A stretch of DNA of 64,000 bases from Tachypleus tridentatus. Lineage: Eukaryota; Arthropoda; Merostomata; Xiphosura; Limulidae. A program made the position numbers and the translations under genes. Where the stretch lies: the NCBI RefSeq assembly GCF_004210375.1, contig NC_134830.1, positions 43,343,094 through 43,407,093 on the forward strand, read 5' to 3'. Of this stretch, positions 12,229-23,811 are shown piece after piece. The notes under the pieces were generated by a model. That model was not told the origin of the DNA and searched no databases. It saw only the letters and a program-made list of their open reading frames with translations. Each line of letters opens with the position of its first letter. Position 1 is the stretch's first letter.

Positions 12229-12299
12229 ATTTCATTTTACTTTTTACATTATTTCAACACCATTGTGATAAATTTCTTACGTGTGTTTATATGTCGTGC

Positions 12300-12419
12300 T
12301 CCCCAGCAGCTCAGCGTAAGTCTGGAGACTTACGACGTTATAAAAACCGGATTTGACACTTGTGATTGGCACAGCACAGATAGCCTATTGTGTAGCTTTG
12401 GGCTTAACTACAATTAAAC
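12300..12419 (+). mobile_element. SINE-C copy
   Basis: A degraded head (CCCCAGCAGCTCAGCG) and an ACTTACGACGTTATAAAAAC segment are followed by GCACAGATAGCC, a TGTGTAGCTTTGGGCTTAA tail and an A-rich end. It lies about 70 bp beyond the end of the 36-bp array. Confidence 0.8.
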
Positions 12420-14974
12420 CACATTAATATTGTAATTTCAATCATGTTTGCGTGTGTATTACACTTTGTCTGGGAAGACTATTTTATATAAAGTCCTTTT
12501 TACGTGTATTCGTTATTTTGCCATATTTTGTGTTCTGAGTAATATTTAATACATATATTTCTTTTCTTGCTGTTGATTCATTTTTTGTTTATTTCTAGCT
12601 TATAACTGTAAGTGTAGTTTAAGGTCCCGACTTAACTTAGTTATAGCGACCAATGTGTCAAAGTTCAATTTACAGAATAAGTTTGACCTATGAGCGCTCA
12701 GCGCAAAGCAGAAAAAGAGGGAATTGTTTTTATATTTATTAACTCCGTTTTTATATAACTTTAATAAATAGATTTTAAATTTAATTTGTAACTCAAGACT
12801 TGAGTAATTTAGGATTCTAATATTTATAACTTGAATCCAATATTTTTGGAAATGCTCAGTTTCACTGGTGTTACCGTTGGTTCATTGGCTTATCATAAAC
12901 ATAAGTAAGCAGATTAGACAATGGGATATCTGTGCTGTGCCCACTGGGGGACTACGTGCTAACCTAAAACTTGTATTTATCTAATGTAACATATTAGATA
13001 ACAGTAGTATCTATAGATTCTATTAAATGTAATTTTCGTTTTTATAAAACATGACTTGAAGAAACGAAGATGGAATGCTAGGTTATACAATTATAATTTA
13101 TATGCTAGGTAAGTTTTTCGAAACTTCCGCTTTTCCATCATAAAACACTAAATAACAAAGTTTGATATTTGAAATTTCGCGAGCAATTCGTGACTAATAA
13201 ATTTGTAGTTCACTTATATGTATGAAGAAAATATAAATGTTATTAGCTATTTTTATAAATTTAGATCAAGCCGCTTCAATTTAAAATTTGATATTTCCTG
13301 TAGCACTGAGAAAAATGTTAATGAAACATATATTTATACTTTAATTTAATATGACATACTTAATAGTTAGGGTTTTTTGTAGATGTAAAAAAAAGTAAAT
13401 TACTTTACATGTTTGACTCATGTTAATGTATCTTGTAATCTATGTTAATCATATTTCTTAAAAGAAACATAAAAACGCATTAGGAATGTATGAAATCAAG
13501 ACGATACACTATAGGAGGCTTTCCACTTCATAAACAGACAATGTACGAGTCTTAGAAGCCCAAGAAAACAGAATAAATAGACAGCGTATATCTATCAAAA
13601 TACTATCCAGTAGAGGGCGGGCTATCCTCACATTTGAATGCATTTCATATTTGGTATGCAGAAGAGCGTCACCTTCTAAATACATCACTGCTATGTACTC
13701 ATGCATATCAACTAGTCTTTTGTGTCACAAGCCCTGGCAGTTTAGGTTTCCATAAATATCTATGAGTGCTTAACGTTTAGAAACAAACAAACCTTTCATA
13801 TTCGAAATTCAATGTTGTATATATATATAAATATATTACATAACTCTTTTAAGAGAGAAATATTTAATGTAAAACAGAACTATAACAAGCATCAATAAAA
13901 CTTTCTTTCATGCTAAGTTCATAAATTAGCAATTGTAGTGAACAAGTCACTCAAAACATATGTGTAACAACTTTGTTTCTCCTGCTAATGAAATCCCTTT
14001 TCTTTACGGACTGTGTCACTTGAGCAACCTAATTAGTTAGTAATTAAAGCGAGAATAGCCTGAGATGTTTGTAAAGCTTGTCTTTCATACCTATTGAATC
14101 TATAGCTCGGAAAGCGTTTACTTTTGTATTTGTAGACATGTTGCTGTAACTTCTTGTACCTATAAATATAAGTCAACGTTCTTTAAAGAAGTGTAATATA
14201 TATATCTTTCTGAGAACCACGGTTATTTTTCGTTCGTTCGTCAAACTAAGTCAGGAATATTACAGTTAAATAGATGATATTTGTGATAAAATTAGTTTAT
14301 CTAATTAAATCACCAACACGTCTGCATGAGAGTTCAGAATCTTTCTTTATGATTTTCGCACAAGGTTATCTGCTTCAGTCGTCCCCAACTAATAGACCAG
14401 AGAGAACTCTAGCTAGTGAACAGTTCTTGCTGTCAACTTTTGGACTCCTGTATTGTCTGACAAGTGTAAGTTTAACAGAGCACTCTGGTCGAAAAATTTA
14501 GTTCACAGTTCGAGTATAATGACACACTACTAGTGTATGCCGGGCTCCTATACGTTTAATGAAGGATATGTAATAAATTTATAGTACTTTCTGTTGTATG
14601 TCCATGTAACTACTTCGAAGGGTATGACTGGATCTTCACCAAATTTGTTAAGGAAGTTTACTGGTTCATGGGGGGATAGATACAAATTTTCAGCTTTGCA
14701 TTCTACACTAAATTATTACGAATTATTCATACCATCGTGTATAATTCAAAATGTGACGTATCGTAAAGAATAAAAATGTAGAGTTGCTACATGTTATTGT
14801 TGAGTGGCTCTTAGCAGGATTGAAATGCTCAACAATTACTTTTCCTGGTGGGCAGTACTTATTAAGTAGCTCTGTGCTTAGGCTTTGAGTGCAACCAAGA
14901 ATAGAATACAATTAACCTTTTTAAAGTACATAAAGTAATTTAAGTTTAACAGATTAACTTTTCCTGTCACTGGG
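12420..14974. other. AT-rich stretch with only minor repeat traces
   Basis: No gene can be supported. A short SINE-C fragment lies on the minus strand at about 12906-12951 (ATGGGATATCTGTGCTGTGC). A very diverged SINE-like scrap may occur at about 14361-14425. A TA-rich tract lies near 13816. The small reading frames at 13509-13706 minus, 14274-14501 plus and 14723-14911 minus have no recognisable content. Confidence 0.5.
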
Positions 14975-15228
14975 GACCCCGGCATGGCAATCTGAGGGTC
15001 GCCGGTTCGAATCTCCGTCCCACCAAACGTTCTTGCTCTTTAAGCCTTGGGGCCGTTATATATCTCGGTAAATCCCACTATTAGTTGATGAAAGAGTAGT
15101 CCAAGAGTTGGTTATGGGTGGTGATGAGTTGGTAAACGAGAAACGGTGGGTCTTTCATTGCTAAATTAGGGACGCCTAGCGCAGATAGCCTTCTTATAGT
15201 TTTGCGCAAAAATCATAACAATAAAACA
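14975..15228 (+). mobile_element. SINE-A copy, internally rearranged
   Basis: The head has lost its D-arm: GGCATGG runs straight into AATCTGAGGGTCG. The T-arm CCGGTTCGAATCTCC and the central domain are present. The GACTAGCTGCC block is replaced by unrelated 'gagttggtaaacgagaaac' sequence. The tail is degraded. Confidence 0.8.
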
Positions 15229-16076
15229 GTTAAGAGTGTGGATATGGGGAAAGCTCAGGTTTTATAGCGGCATCGAAAGTAGGAGATTCAATATAAGTTA
15301 TTCCAGTGAAAATGTTTTTAAAATATCTTTTAATCACATAAAATCACACTAGTCTTTGTATAATTCGGCGAATATGCAATGAACTCTTTTGATATAAAGA
15401 AGTTTCAAGTTTAAATATAGAAGGGAAGGTCAAATACACCTTAACCATTGTTCTGTTTGATTATTTCCACTTACATTCTGGGTGATATAAAAATATAAAT
15501 TTTACGCACGGGAACTAATTATATTATACGATTAAAATATCAGTAGAAAATGTATACTGGTATAATGTAATGGTAAATGTCACACGAACAATAATGTCTT
15601 ATAATTATACAAGAAACTACATCAATGAATTAGAAATAGGTTTTGAAATTTCTTTCAAATCACATTGTGCTACAACAATAACAGGAAATGACTACATTTT
15701 TCGGCACAAGAGAAATAACTTTTTTAATGTGCTTCATCCAACTGGTATGACTGAGTTGTTGAAATTAGGTGGCTGAAGTAACTAATAACAATTTTATCGT
15801 TCATTGATTTTATTACTCTTAGTATATGAAGTTGTATGTAGAACGAAACGACTTGTTATTGTGAATTACCCTTACCTAAATATTTTCACTATGCTATAAT
15901 AACGGTATTTTCAGTTATTGTTGACTGTTTCCTATTGTAGGTTGCTTAAAACTGTTTTTTCCAAGAAATATTGTCAGACCGAATCTCGTGATTTAAATAT
16001 AAGTTTGTCATGCCAGGTTTGTATAAGTAACGTGTAAACTCTCGAGTATCTAGTACCCAATATAACACGAGTAGTT
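15229..16076. other. AT-rich stretch with no supported feature
   Basis: The 68-codon frame at 15570-15776 has no recognisable domain and no supporting context. Confidence 0.55.
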
Positions 16077-16355
16077 GGCCCGGCATGGGTAGGTGGTTTA
16101 GGAAATCGACTCGTAATCTGAGGGTCGCGGGTTCGAATTCTCGTCACACCAAACATGCTCGCCCTTTCAGCCGTGAGGGCATTATAATGTTACGATCAAT
16201 CCTACTATTCGTTGGTAAAAGAGTATCCCATGAATTGGTAGTGGGTGGTGATGACTAGTTGCTTTTCCTCTAGTCTTACACTGCTGAATTAGGGACGGCT
16301 ATCGCAGATACGCCCTCGTGTAGCTTTGCGCGAAATTCAAAACAAACAAACAAAT
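16077..16355 (+). mobile_element. SINE-A copy, full length
   Basis: It has the head GGCCCGGCATGG, a GACTCGTAATCTGAGGG anticodon region, a GGGTTCGAATTC T-arm, a complete central domain and an AAACAAACAAACAAA tail. The 5' stem base has drifted in the tail hairpin (ATCGC). Confidence 0.92.
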
Positions 16356-17112
16356 AACAGGAATATTTCCCTAATAATTTCTAGTAGAAACTAGTGCCAT
16401 AAGTCAGGTTACATAAACTCGTAACTTTGACATACTGAGCAATATTTGTCTTTGTCTGACAAGGCAAAAAAATGTCGACCTTTTTTTTTTAGGAAGATCA
16501 ACTTTCCTTTCCATTCGTAGCTTCCTTTAAACCCACATAAGGATTTGCACGGGACGTTTCACAACAAGAACAAAACAATAAAACACAACACTATAGTGCA
16601 GTCTCCCTTGACAACAGGAATTTTAATACTATATTTAACAAGGAGAGAACATTACACGGGGGCACATCCACACAAAGGTTTCAACTCTTTCTAACACCCA
16701 CGTGACACGTTGCATATTCAGAGCTGTGAACAAAATGCTTCTTGTTAACAGGTAAAAGATACTACACATATACATGGGCAAATTTTCGTCATTAAAATAG
16801 TGTAAACATGCGTTACACAGCACTACCAGATAACTGGCTCTCTCTACATGGAACAGACACACGTTAACATTTAATCTACATTTGGACAACAAACGTTTAT
16901 CTCACGACCTGAACTTCTTGTTTCCTCTTCACGGCTGTTTTTAACAGAGTGTTAAAGTGTACGTATTACGTAATACAGTGTTCTTAGAAATACGTATGTA
17001 TTTTACTATGCCCTCCTATCTAGTTTCATACATCCAGCTATGATGCAATCTGTTACAAGTAAGATCAGTTTATTTGGTTTCACGTTTATTAACTTAGGTT
17101 TGTAGCGACGTG
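16356..17112. other. AT-rich stretch with no supported feature
   Basis: An 85-codon frame at 16635-16892 minus is cysteine-rich in translation, but it has no signal or domain that I recognise. Confidence 0.5.
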
Positions 17113-17385
17113 CAGTACTATGCAAAAGCGTTAGGATAAAGTCAAAAATTGGGTTTCAACTACTTTCAAAGAACAATGGAAGGTAAATCACAAGTGAAAC
17201 ATGAACATTTTGTTAATCTACATATTTAGTACAACAGAAACTCAGTGGAAGTGCTTGAGTTCAACAAACACTTAATATTTTGTGTGTCCTCCTTTCAGGC
17301 ATTATTGCAACGTATTTAATCAAAGTGTCCTCTGAGGTTTTGCTCCAAATGTCTCTAATATACTGCGATAAAGTTTCTCTCTCTC
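17113..17385 (-). pseudogene. Tc1/mariner transposon 3' end (transposase C-terminus plus terminal repeat)
   Basis: Read on the minus strand, the codons at about 17375-17270 give an IRDIWSKTSEDTLIKYVAIM-type peptide. It ends in the MPxRRxxxI pattern and a stop that close Tc1-family transposases. About 160 bases later the terminal repeat is recognisable: CTTTTGCATAGTACTG on the minus strand, CAGTACTATGCAAAAG on the plus. Tc1-family transposases move DNA by cut and paste using a DDE catalytic core. That core is absent here, so only the last tens of codons, the 3' untranslated part and one terminal repeat survive. The element abuts the LINE remnant to its right. Confidence 0.75.
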
Positions 17386-17395
17386 TCTACGTGTT

Positions 17396-17419
17396 TGGGT
17401 ATATATATTTGTATACCCA
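17396..17419. repeat. Short inverted repeat at the Tc1/LINE boundary
   Basis: TGGGTATA (17396-17403) and TATACCCA (17412-17419) form a perfect 8-bp stem with an 8-nt loop, exactly between the two transposon remnants. Confidence 0.6.
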
Positions 17420-17420
17420 G

Positions 17421-18340
17421 GAGGGTCAGGTACACTAGACCTCTTCCTCCTTCCATTACTTTGTTGGAGTGGCTTTATTAATATATTTCGAGTAAGTACA
17501 GAATGGCTGAAGTAATATCATAACTTTAGTCTGGTCCTTTTCAGGACAATGTCCATTTATATTGTTCTTTCTTGTTTTTTAATAAGTCTAGAACGTAGGT
17601 GGCCTGTTTAATTTTAACTCTATTTTATTATTACTATTATTATTTTTATCTTAAATGATTTTATCTTAATGATCTGATGTACAAATTTAACGGGGAGAGG
17701 TGTTTAGGTCTCTCTTCATTATATATGCAATATCTGTCTAGTTCGCATAACAACTCATTTTTTTCACCAATTTTTATCAAAATATTTTATTGTACTATGT
17801 AGAAGTCTATCTGGTATTGTTTGTGTGTTTGAGTAATTATGCATGAATTTTGATGAAGTGGTTTTAGGTACTCTGTATGCTGATGTAATTAGTGTATTCT
17901 GTAATGTTTGGAGTTTGGTTTGTATTTGTTTTTCACTTACATTGATCCATGCAGTAGCTGCATAGTCTATTACAGGTCTAATGTATGTCTTGTATATTTT
18001 AATGATGGTTTTTGGTGTTGTTCTGTAGTTTTTACCAGTTAGACTCCTAGCATAGTTTATTCTTCGCCAAATTTTAGTTTTTATGTTACTTACATGTTTT
18101 ATCCATGTAAGTTTCGAATCATATGTTAACCCTAAAAATTTTGCAGATGTAGCAGTTTGGAGAAGCTCTCCGTTCATGTAGATCTGGGGTTGAACTTTTT
18201 GATGTTTCATTGATTTTGAAAATATTACTAATTGTGTCTTCGCTGTATTTATTTTAATTCTATATTTTTCACAATATTCACCTAAGCTATTTAGTTGTGG
18301 TTGTAAGTTAAAGTTTCTTTGGAAGTAACTTTTCCTTGTA
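17421..18340 (-). pseudogene. 5'-truncated non-LTR retrotransposon (Jockey/CR1-like), reverse transcriptase C-terminal part
   Basis: On the minus strand, an open stretch from about 18340 to 17764 encodes the end of a LINE reverse transcriptase. It contains the thumb-side 'C..YRIKINTAKTQLVIF' block, FLGLTYDSKLTWIKHV, and the IKIYKTYIRPVIDYAATAW block. All three are characteristic of Jockey/CR1-clade ORF2 proteins. After KYFDKNW a single frameshift is needed to continue into LCELDRYC...LSPLNLYIRSLR and a stop at 17661. The catalytic FADD region is missing because the copy is 5' truncated, which is typical of target-primed insertion. A short 3' untranslated region follows, to about 17421. The copy is inactive. 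Confidence 0.85.
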
Positions 18341-18505
18341 AAATGTTTGATCTACCAAATTCGAGATCTGCTTAATTCGGTTGAGATCGGGGGGTTCTGC
18401 GGGGGGACATTGCGTCATTTGAATTACTCCAGCAGTTTCTCTTTTAGATAAGTAACTTATACGTAGGTTGGATGAGTGTTTGGGTCATTATATTTTTGGT
18501 AGTAG

Positions 18506-18582
18506 AATTCTGGGTTCTTTTCCCCACGATGGACACAATTGATAGTTCATTGTGGCTTTGCTCTAAAGTAAACAAACAAACA
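18506..18582 (+). mobile_element. SINE-B-like fragment, 5'-truncated
   Basis: It retains only the T-arm region and the tail (GATAGTTCATTGTGGCTTTG, then an AAACAAACAAAC end). An apparent 101-codon frame at 18472-18777 is built partly on this tail and is not a gene. Confidence 0.7.
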
Positions 18583-18777
18583 AACTCACCAACACTTACC
18601 ACAGACACTAGTCAGAAACACAGAGACGTAACTCAAAAGCGAGCAACACTTACTACAGATTCCAGTCGGAAAGATAAAGATGTAACTCAGAAAAAACAAA
18701 CAAACAGTACGTCAAAATATTTGACAGCAAAACGGCATCAGTTGATGGTAAGCCGACAGTACGATATACTATACTGA

Positions 18778-19390
18778 GTGTTTTAAAGTTACATTTATAC
18801 ATTATTAAATGAAAGTTAAAATTACAAAGTATATTACTACATTAAACCCATTACAATACAAGTTTGAAATTTGACGATGTATTTACAATATATACAATAG
18901 TGGATAAATGTTGATACAACTAAGTGATTAAACTGCTTTTCCACAAATAAAACTTTGCATGAAGTGGGAAAAAAACGAATAACAATACACTCCTTCACAA
19001 CATAGAACAATAAGTACAGGCTGTCTTTACCATAAAACATAAGGTAACAACAGCGGCTGTCCAAATACAACTTATATGAAAAGATAAACACATATAGCCT
19101 ACTATAAACAAGAATGACATTAAATCGGTAACATTTTTCACTTCTATTATGCCATAGCAGACACAAAATGAACAAAACTAGGTCTTACAGTAAATATAAA
19201 ATTAAAAACTTAAAAGTAATAGTACTCAGCTATTAAATAAATGGAATGTTACGTCAGACTAAGTGAAATTAGCGTCTGAATGAAACAGGGTAAACTAAAG
19301 CATTTAAAACATTATACGTGAAACAAAAGCGGTATCGTAAAAAGTGAAATTTTGTAAACCATGTATATAGGTTTTAACACAAGATTGGTA
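18778..19390. other. AT-rich stretch with no supported feature
   Basis: The 112-codon minus-strand frame at 18837-19175 translates to an irregular Cys/Tyr/Phe-rich peptide with no domain, acceptor or donor logic. I treat it as chance. Confidence 0.5.
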
Positions 19391-19440
19391 AGCCACGCTT
19401 CAATACCTGTTGTGCAGCTTTGCTCTTAATCAAACTCTAA
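19391..19440 (+). mobile_element. SINE-C tail fragment
   Basis: A partial T-arm-like TCAATACCTGT segment is followed by TGTGCAGCTTTGCTCTTAA, a remnant of the shared SINE tail. Confidence 0.45.
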
Positions 19441-19453
19441 CAAAACAAAAACC

Positions 19454-19721
19454 GACCCAGAATATGGAAGTGGTTAGGGCGCTTGACTCGTAATCTGAAG
19501 GTCATGAGTTCAAATCTCCCATCACAGCCTACATGCTTGCTCTTTCACCCATGGGAGCGTTGTAATGTTACAAACAAACCCACTATTTGTTGGTAAAAGA
19601 GTAGCCCAAGAGTTGACGGTGGGTGGTGATGACTAACTAGCTGCCTTCCCTCTAGTCTTACGCTGCTAAATTAGAGACGGCTCGTGTATCTTTACGTGAA
19701 ATTCAAAATCAAACAAACAAA
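19454..19721 (+). mobile_element. SINE-A copy with tail deletion
   Basis: A complete but diverged head (GACTCGTAATCTGAAGG, T-arm GAGTTCAAATCTCC) and central domain are present. The tail jumps from ACGGCT directly to CGTGTATCTTTACGTG, deleting the left arm of the terminal stem. Confidence 0.9.
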
Positions 19722-19875
19722 GAAACTTAGGACACTCATAAGGATGATTTACAGACATACAAGCCATTTTTTTTTGAGAGAGTGTAACACAACGACAATT
19801 TAAACTTTAAAGGAATCATTAAATTTATCCGAGATAGCTTGCATGTGCGATCCCTTATCATGTATGACAGCATGT

Positions 19876-20180
19876 TATTGAAAACTTTAACCAGTGTAAA
19901 CTAGATAATATTCTAGCCCGATAAGATCATAAATCTGTACTTTTAGCAGTTGCTATAGGTTATAAATGAACTTACTAGTAAGAACACCTTTAACCATTGT
20001 AAATTAGGCATTATTCTTGCCCAAGAGGATTATAAGTATGAAATCTCAGCGGTTTTCAACGGTTGAGTGAATTATTTAGTAATAACACCTTTAACCACTG
20101 TAAACTATACCTTATTCTGCCTAAGGGGAATCAAACTTTGATCTCTCATAAGTTAAGATTGAACTTATTATTAATAATAC
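19876..20180. repeat. Diverged tandem repeat, about 103-bp unit, three copies
   Basis: Each unit has CTTTAACCAnTGTAAA, a TATTCT-C block, a 'gataaga/gaggatta' block and a later TGAAnTTAnTAGTAA segment. The CTTTAACCA motifs lie near 19884, 19988 and 20091. The copies are well diverged, so the array is old. Confidence 0.7.
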
Positions 20181-20467
20181 ATAAACAGTCGAAAACTTTG
20201 ATTTTCCGTCAGAAGTTTGTTCACTGTTACAGCTTATACACTTGATAAAGATAAGGTATAATGTGTTACTTAATATAAACTGAATGTACTGAAACGTATT
20301 GTACCTCGGATGTATCGGTAAACATTTCCAAAACAGGTACATGCAACGTTAAATGGAGCTTTATTTACAATGTACATACTTCACTGCATGATGTTCAAGA
20401 AATTTAGGTCATTTTACTATTACTTAAGCACACTTGGTGCTCAAGATGTCTTAGAATAGAGAATTGG

Positions 20468-20566
20468 AGCAGCGACAAATATGAGGGCTCATAACACTAA
20501 AAATTTGGTTTCGCACCAACGAAGAGCGGAACACAGATAGCCCGTTGTGTAATTGTGTACTTAACA
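20468..20566 (+). mobile_element. SINE-C copy, diverged
   Basis: A degraded CATAACACTAAAAA head segment and a GGTTTCG T-arm are followed by ACACAGATAGCCCGTTGTGT and TGTACTTAAC. A SINE-A copy follows immediately. Confidence 0.7.
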
Positions 20567-20569
20567 CTA

Positions 20570-20835
20570 TGGGCATGGCATAGCCAGGTGGTTAAGACGT
20601 TCGACTCGTAATCTGAGGGTCGTGAGTTCGAATTCCCATTGCCAAAACATGCTCCCCCTTTCAGCTATGAGGGCGTTATAATGTGATGGTCAGTCCCACT
20701 ATTCGTTGATAAAAGAGTAGGCAGTGGGTGGTGAAGACTTGCTTCCTTCCCTCTAGTCTTACACTTCTAAATTAGGGACGACTAGCACAGATAGTCCTCG
20801 TGTAGCTTTGCGCTAAATTAAAAACAAACAAACAC
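20570..20835 (+). mobile_element. SINE-A copy, full length
   Basis: The tRNA-like head, central domain and tail are all present. A short deletion removes the CCCAAGAGTTGGC block, so GAGTAG joins GCAGTGGGTGG. The tail is AAACAAACAAACACAC. Confidence 0.9.
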
Positions 20836-21352
20836 ACACACTTAACAATATCATGGTCAAACAAATAAATGTATAATAAAGAGCGATATCTCACTAATTA
20901 AACTATAAATGTAGCGCAGCACAAAAAAGTGTTACAACTTCATGTAAGTTACAGTTAGATTTTCATTATTTGTTGCGAAAATAAAGATTAGCAACGCGTA
21001 TGTTGAAAATAAAAGATACGAAACAACATACAGTGAAACAATAAAATGTGTTTTCAGGTTTGTTAAATTCTGCTCTGCTCATTACAAATTGTTTGTTCAC
21101 GAATGTTCATATAACTGGATATAATAAAATATTAATTACATATATTTATTAATTATTGGAGTAATTTTTTAGTGTTGTTATACGTGACTTACTTTGATCA
21201 CATGTCAATAATCATAATATCTTCTGTGGATGAATTTTGTCTACTTTTTTAAGTGAACGTATATTCACATGTCTGTAACTACTGAAGAAGTATGTGATAC
21301 TGTATCTCTTTCTTATAGATGGATTTTAAAAGATACACTTATTTCAGACAGT
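20836..21352. other. AT-rich stretch with no supported feature
   Basis: I see unique-looking sequence only. Confidence 0.55.
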
Positions 21353-21625
21353 TTTGGTTTGTTTTGAATTTCGCGCAAAACTACTCGAGGGCTATCTGCG
21401 CTAGCCGTCTTTAATTTAGCAGTGTGAGACTAGAGGGAAGGGAGCTTGTCGTCACCACCCACCGCCAACTCTTGGGCTACTTTTTACCAACGAATAGTGG
21501 GATTGACCGTAACATTATAACGCTCTCACGGTTGAAAGGGTGAGCATGTTTGGTGTGACAGAGATTCGAACCCGCAACCCTCGGATTACGACTCCAGTGC
21601 CTTGACCACCTGGCCATACCGGGTC
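21353..21625 (-). mobile_element. SINE-A copy with perfect 12-bp target-site duplication
   Basis: It is full length on the minus strand. The 12-mer ATTTCAGACAGT occurs directly before it (21341-21352) and directly after it (21626-21637), which fixes both ends of the insertion and indicates a fairly recent event. Confidence 0.95.
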
Positions 21626-21637
21626 ATTTCAGACAGT

Positions 21638-22142
21638 AAAACTTCAATTAAAGTTGTATTTGTTAGAGTTTCTGACACTAAAATAATATAAAATGTTCAC
21701 ATACCTCGTGTTTCTTTAGTTTGCTTTCCTCTTCGATGTGACATAATAAACCGTTAGTGACTTCAAAATGGTAACACTTTTTTCTTTTTTTGTGCACTAT
21801 TTAGTCATTTCAGGTTCACGTCACATATTTCAGCTATCCAATCAGACTTAGCAACGCTACTGAAAATTTCCTTATTTTTTTAGTAGCATTTTGTCATAGC
21901 AGATTTAAACAGAGTCTTTTTCAGCTGTTGTTGATCGCCTACATAAGATGTCTTGCGCCATCATCTCCTTCTTTCAAATTTGAATGTTACTTCTTCAGCA
22001 GAGCATTGGACAGAAGAAGACAAATAAATAAACAAAACGGATTATAACCACTTACACTGACACCTCAAGGACGAGCAAAAGAAAGGTCATTACCTCATAC
22101 TTGCAGTTTATCAATAGCCCAAACTTGATGACAGAGGTCTAA
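21638..22142. other. AT-rich stretch with no supported feature
   Basis: I see no supported gene, RNA or repeat. Confidence 0.55.
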
Positions 22143-22400
22143 TTTGTGATGTACTGGACTGGGGATCGAAAAGTCCAAGGTTTGAGTCGTAATATGCTCC
22201 TGAGCACGCTCTAAACTTTCTACATGGGTGCGCCATAGCAGTGACAGTCGATCACACTATTTGGTTAAGAGTAGCCAAGTAGCTGGCTGGAGCTGCTGGC
22301 TGATTGCCCTCCATCTGGTTAGCATTTCTAAATTTGGACTGGTTATGCCTGAGCCTTGGTATCTCTGATCTAGCTGTTTGGCCTATGATTACATAAAGTG
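22143..22400 (+). mobile_element. D-like SINE: diverged relative sharing the SINE-A central domain
   Basis: The order of blocks mirrors SINE-A: GTGACAGTCGATCACACTAT, GGTTAAGAGTAGCCAAG, GATTGCCCTCCATCTGGTT, TTCTAAATTTGGAC. The first part is not the A-type Thr-like head, and the end (GAGCCTTGGTATCTCTGATC) lacks the shared A/B/C tail. It is either a separate older family or a very old copy. Confidence 0.65.
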
Positions 22401-23121
22401 CCACTTAGGTTGAAAACACCAAACAAGAAATGATCAATTGCTAACCATAATTTCAAAGTTTATTTATCTCAGTAACAAAGAAAAGAGAAAAGAAACATGA
22501 ACTTTAACCTCTTACTCACTGAAGAAATGTCATTATGACATCAACAGGACTCATTTCTTTGCAGCTCAGATGTTCGTGTTTTATGTAAATAAACTGTTTT
22601 GGCGTTTTACTCAGTATGTTATTTTGAAAAATATTCTTTGCTTACATTTTGTTGTCGGTAATTATTTTTACAATTGTAATAAGAAGATTTTAATATCATA
22701 CCAATCATTTACTTCAAATTTAGTCACCGTACTCTGAACCTCATTGTAATTCTTAAGTACTAACTAATAAATGATTATCACCTTGAACAAAGATGTCTTG
22801 TAATATAGTTTCATTCTTATGTCATATAGTGTTACTCTTAGTAGTAACTATTGCGTTACAAACTATTAATAACCTTTGTTAAAAAGTAGTACAGATCAGA
22901 CCTATAAAGAGTGATTAGGAAAGCTGTTGTTAGGGAAATAATTCAGGAACAAATAGGTGTAGGAAAATAATTATTGGTGGTGTGGAGTGAGATATTGTGG
23001 GCTCATCCTGTGACAGTAACGTTGGGGTCGTCCAACGTTCATAATTTTCCAGAAACTATGATGATAATTATGGTATGTATTTTGCATTCATTTATGTGGC
23101 TTTTATTATTATTTACGTACG
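22401..23121. other. AT-rich stretch with no supported feature
   Basis: I see no supported gene, RNA or repeat. Confidence 0.55.
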
Positions 23122-23400
23122 TGGCTCGGCATGGCCAAGCGTGTTAAAGCGTTCGACTCGTAATCCGAGGGTCGCGAGTTTGAATCCCGGTTGCACCAAA
23201 CATGCTCGTCCTTTCAGCCGTGGGGGCGTTATAACGTGACGGTCAATTCCACTATTCGTTGATAAAAGAGTAGCTCAAGAGTTGGCGGTGGGTGGTGATG
23301 ACTAGCTGCCTTCCCTCTAGTCTTACACTGCTAAATTAGGGACGGCTAGCGCAGATAGCCCTCAAGTAGCTTTGCGCGAAATTCAAAACAAACAAACAAA
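23122..23400 (+). mobile_element. SINE-A copy, full length, near consensus
   Basis: It has the head GGCTCGGCATGGCCAAGCG, the anticodon region GACTCGTAATCCGAGGG, an intact central domain, the tail stem GCGC/GCGC, and AAACAAACAAACAAA. The flanks TTTACGTACGTG and ATTACGTACATG look like a decayed target-site duplication. Confidence 0.95.
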
Positions 23401-23811
23401 ATATATTACGTACATGTGAATAATAACGTTTTAACAAGAAGATGTTTGAACCTCAATGCTGTTGTTACGACCTACGGGACTAATTTTGCTTCACGTATAG
23501 AAACATTCTAAATACACAGTCAAATACTGTACCGTTTGAAATTAAAGATCTCATTTATAAGCATTGATATAACGTATTAACATATGACACTTTCAAGGGA
23601 CTGGAGGACAATGTTTTCTTTATGTTGCGAAGGTATACAGGAATGTTAAAACGCATCATTTCATTAACATTAAAATAATGCTTTAATTAATGGGATGTTA
23701 CATAGATATGTATCACACTCCACAGCTGTGATATTATTTATGACGCATTCGAAAACACGTTGTAAATCATGCAATAAATTATTATACATCATCTATATTA
23801 ACACAGACCTT
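23401..23811. other. AT-rich stretch with no supported feature
   Basis: I see no supported gene, RNA or repeat. Confidence 0.55.

Noticed and set aside
14560..14700. Possible transposon fragment around 'ggatcttcaccaaatttg'
   Set aside because: The phrase felt familiar as a dispersed repeat, but I could not place it in a family or find a second copy in the window.
18472..18777. 101-codon plus-strand open frame as a gene
   Set aside because: It overlaps a SINE-B tail and a short local near-repeat, and has no domain or splice context.
18837..19175. 112-codon minus-strand frame
   Set aside because: The Tyr/Cys/Phe-rich translation is typical of chance frames in AT-rich DNA, and nothing supports it.
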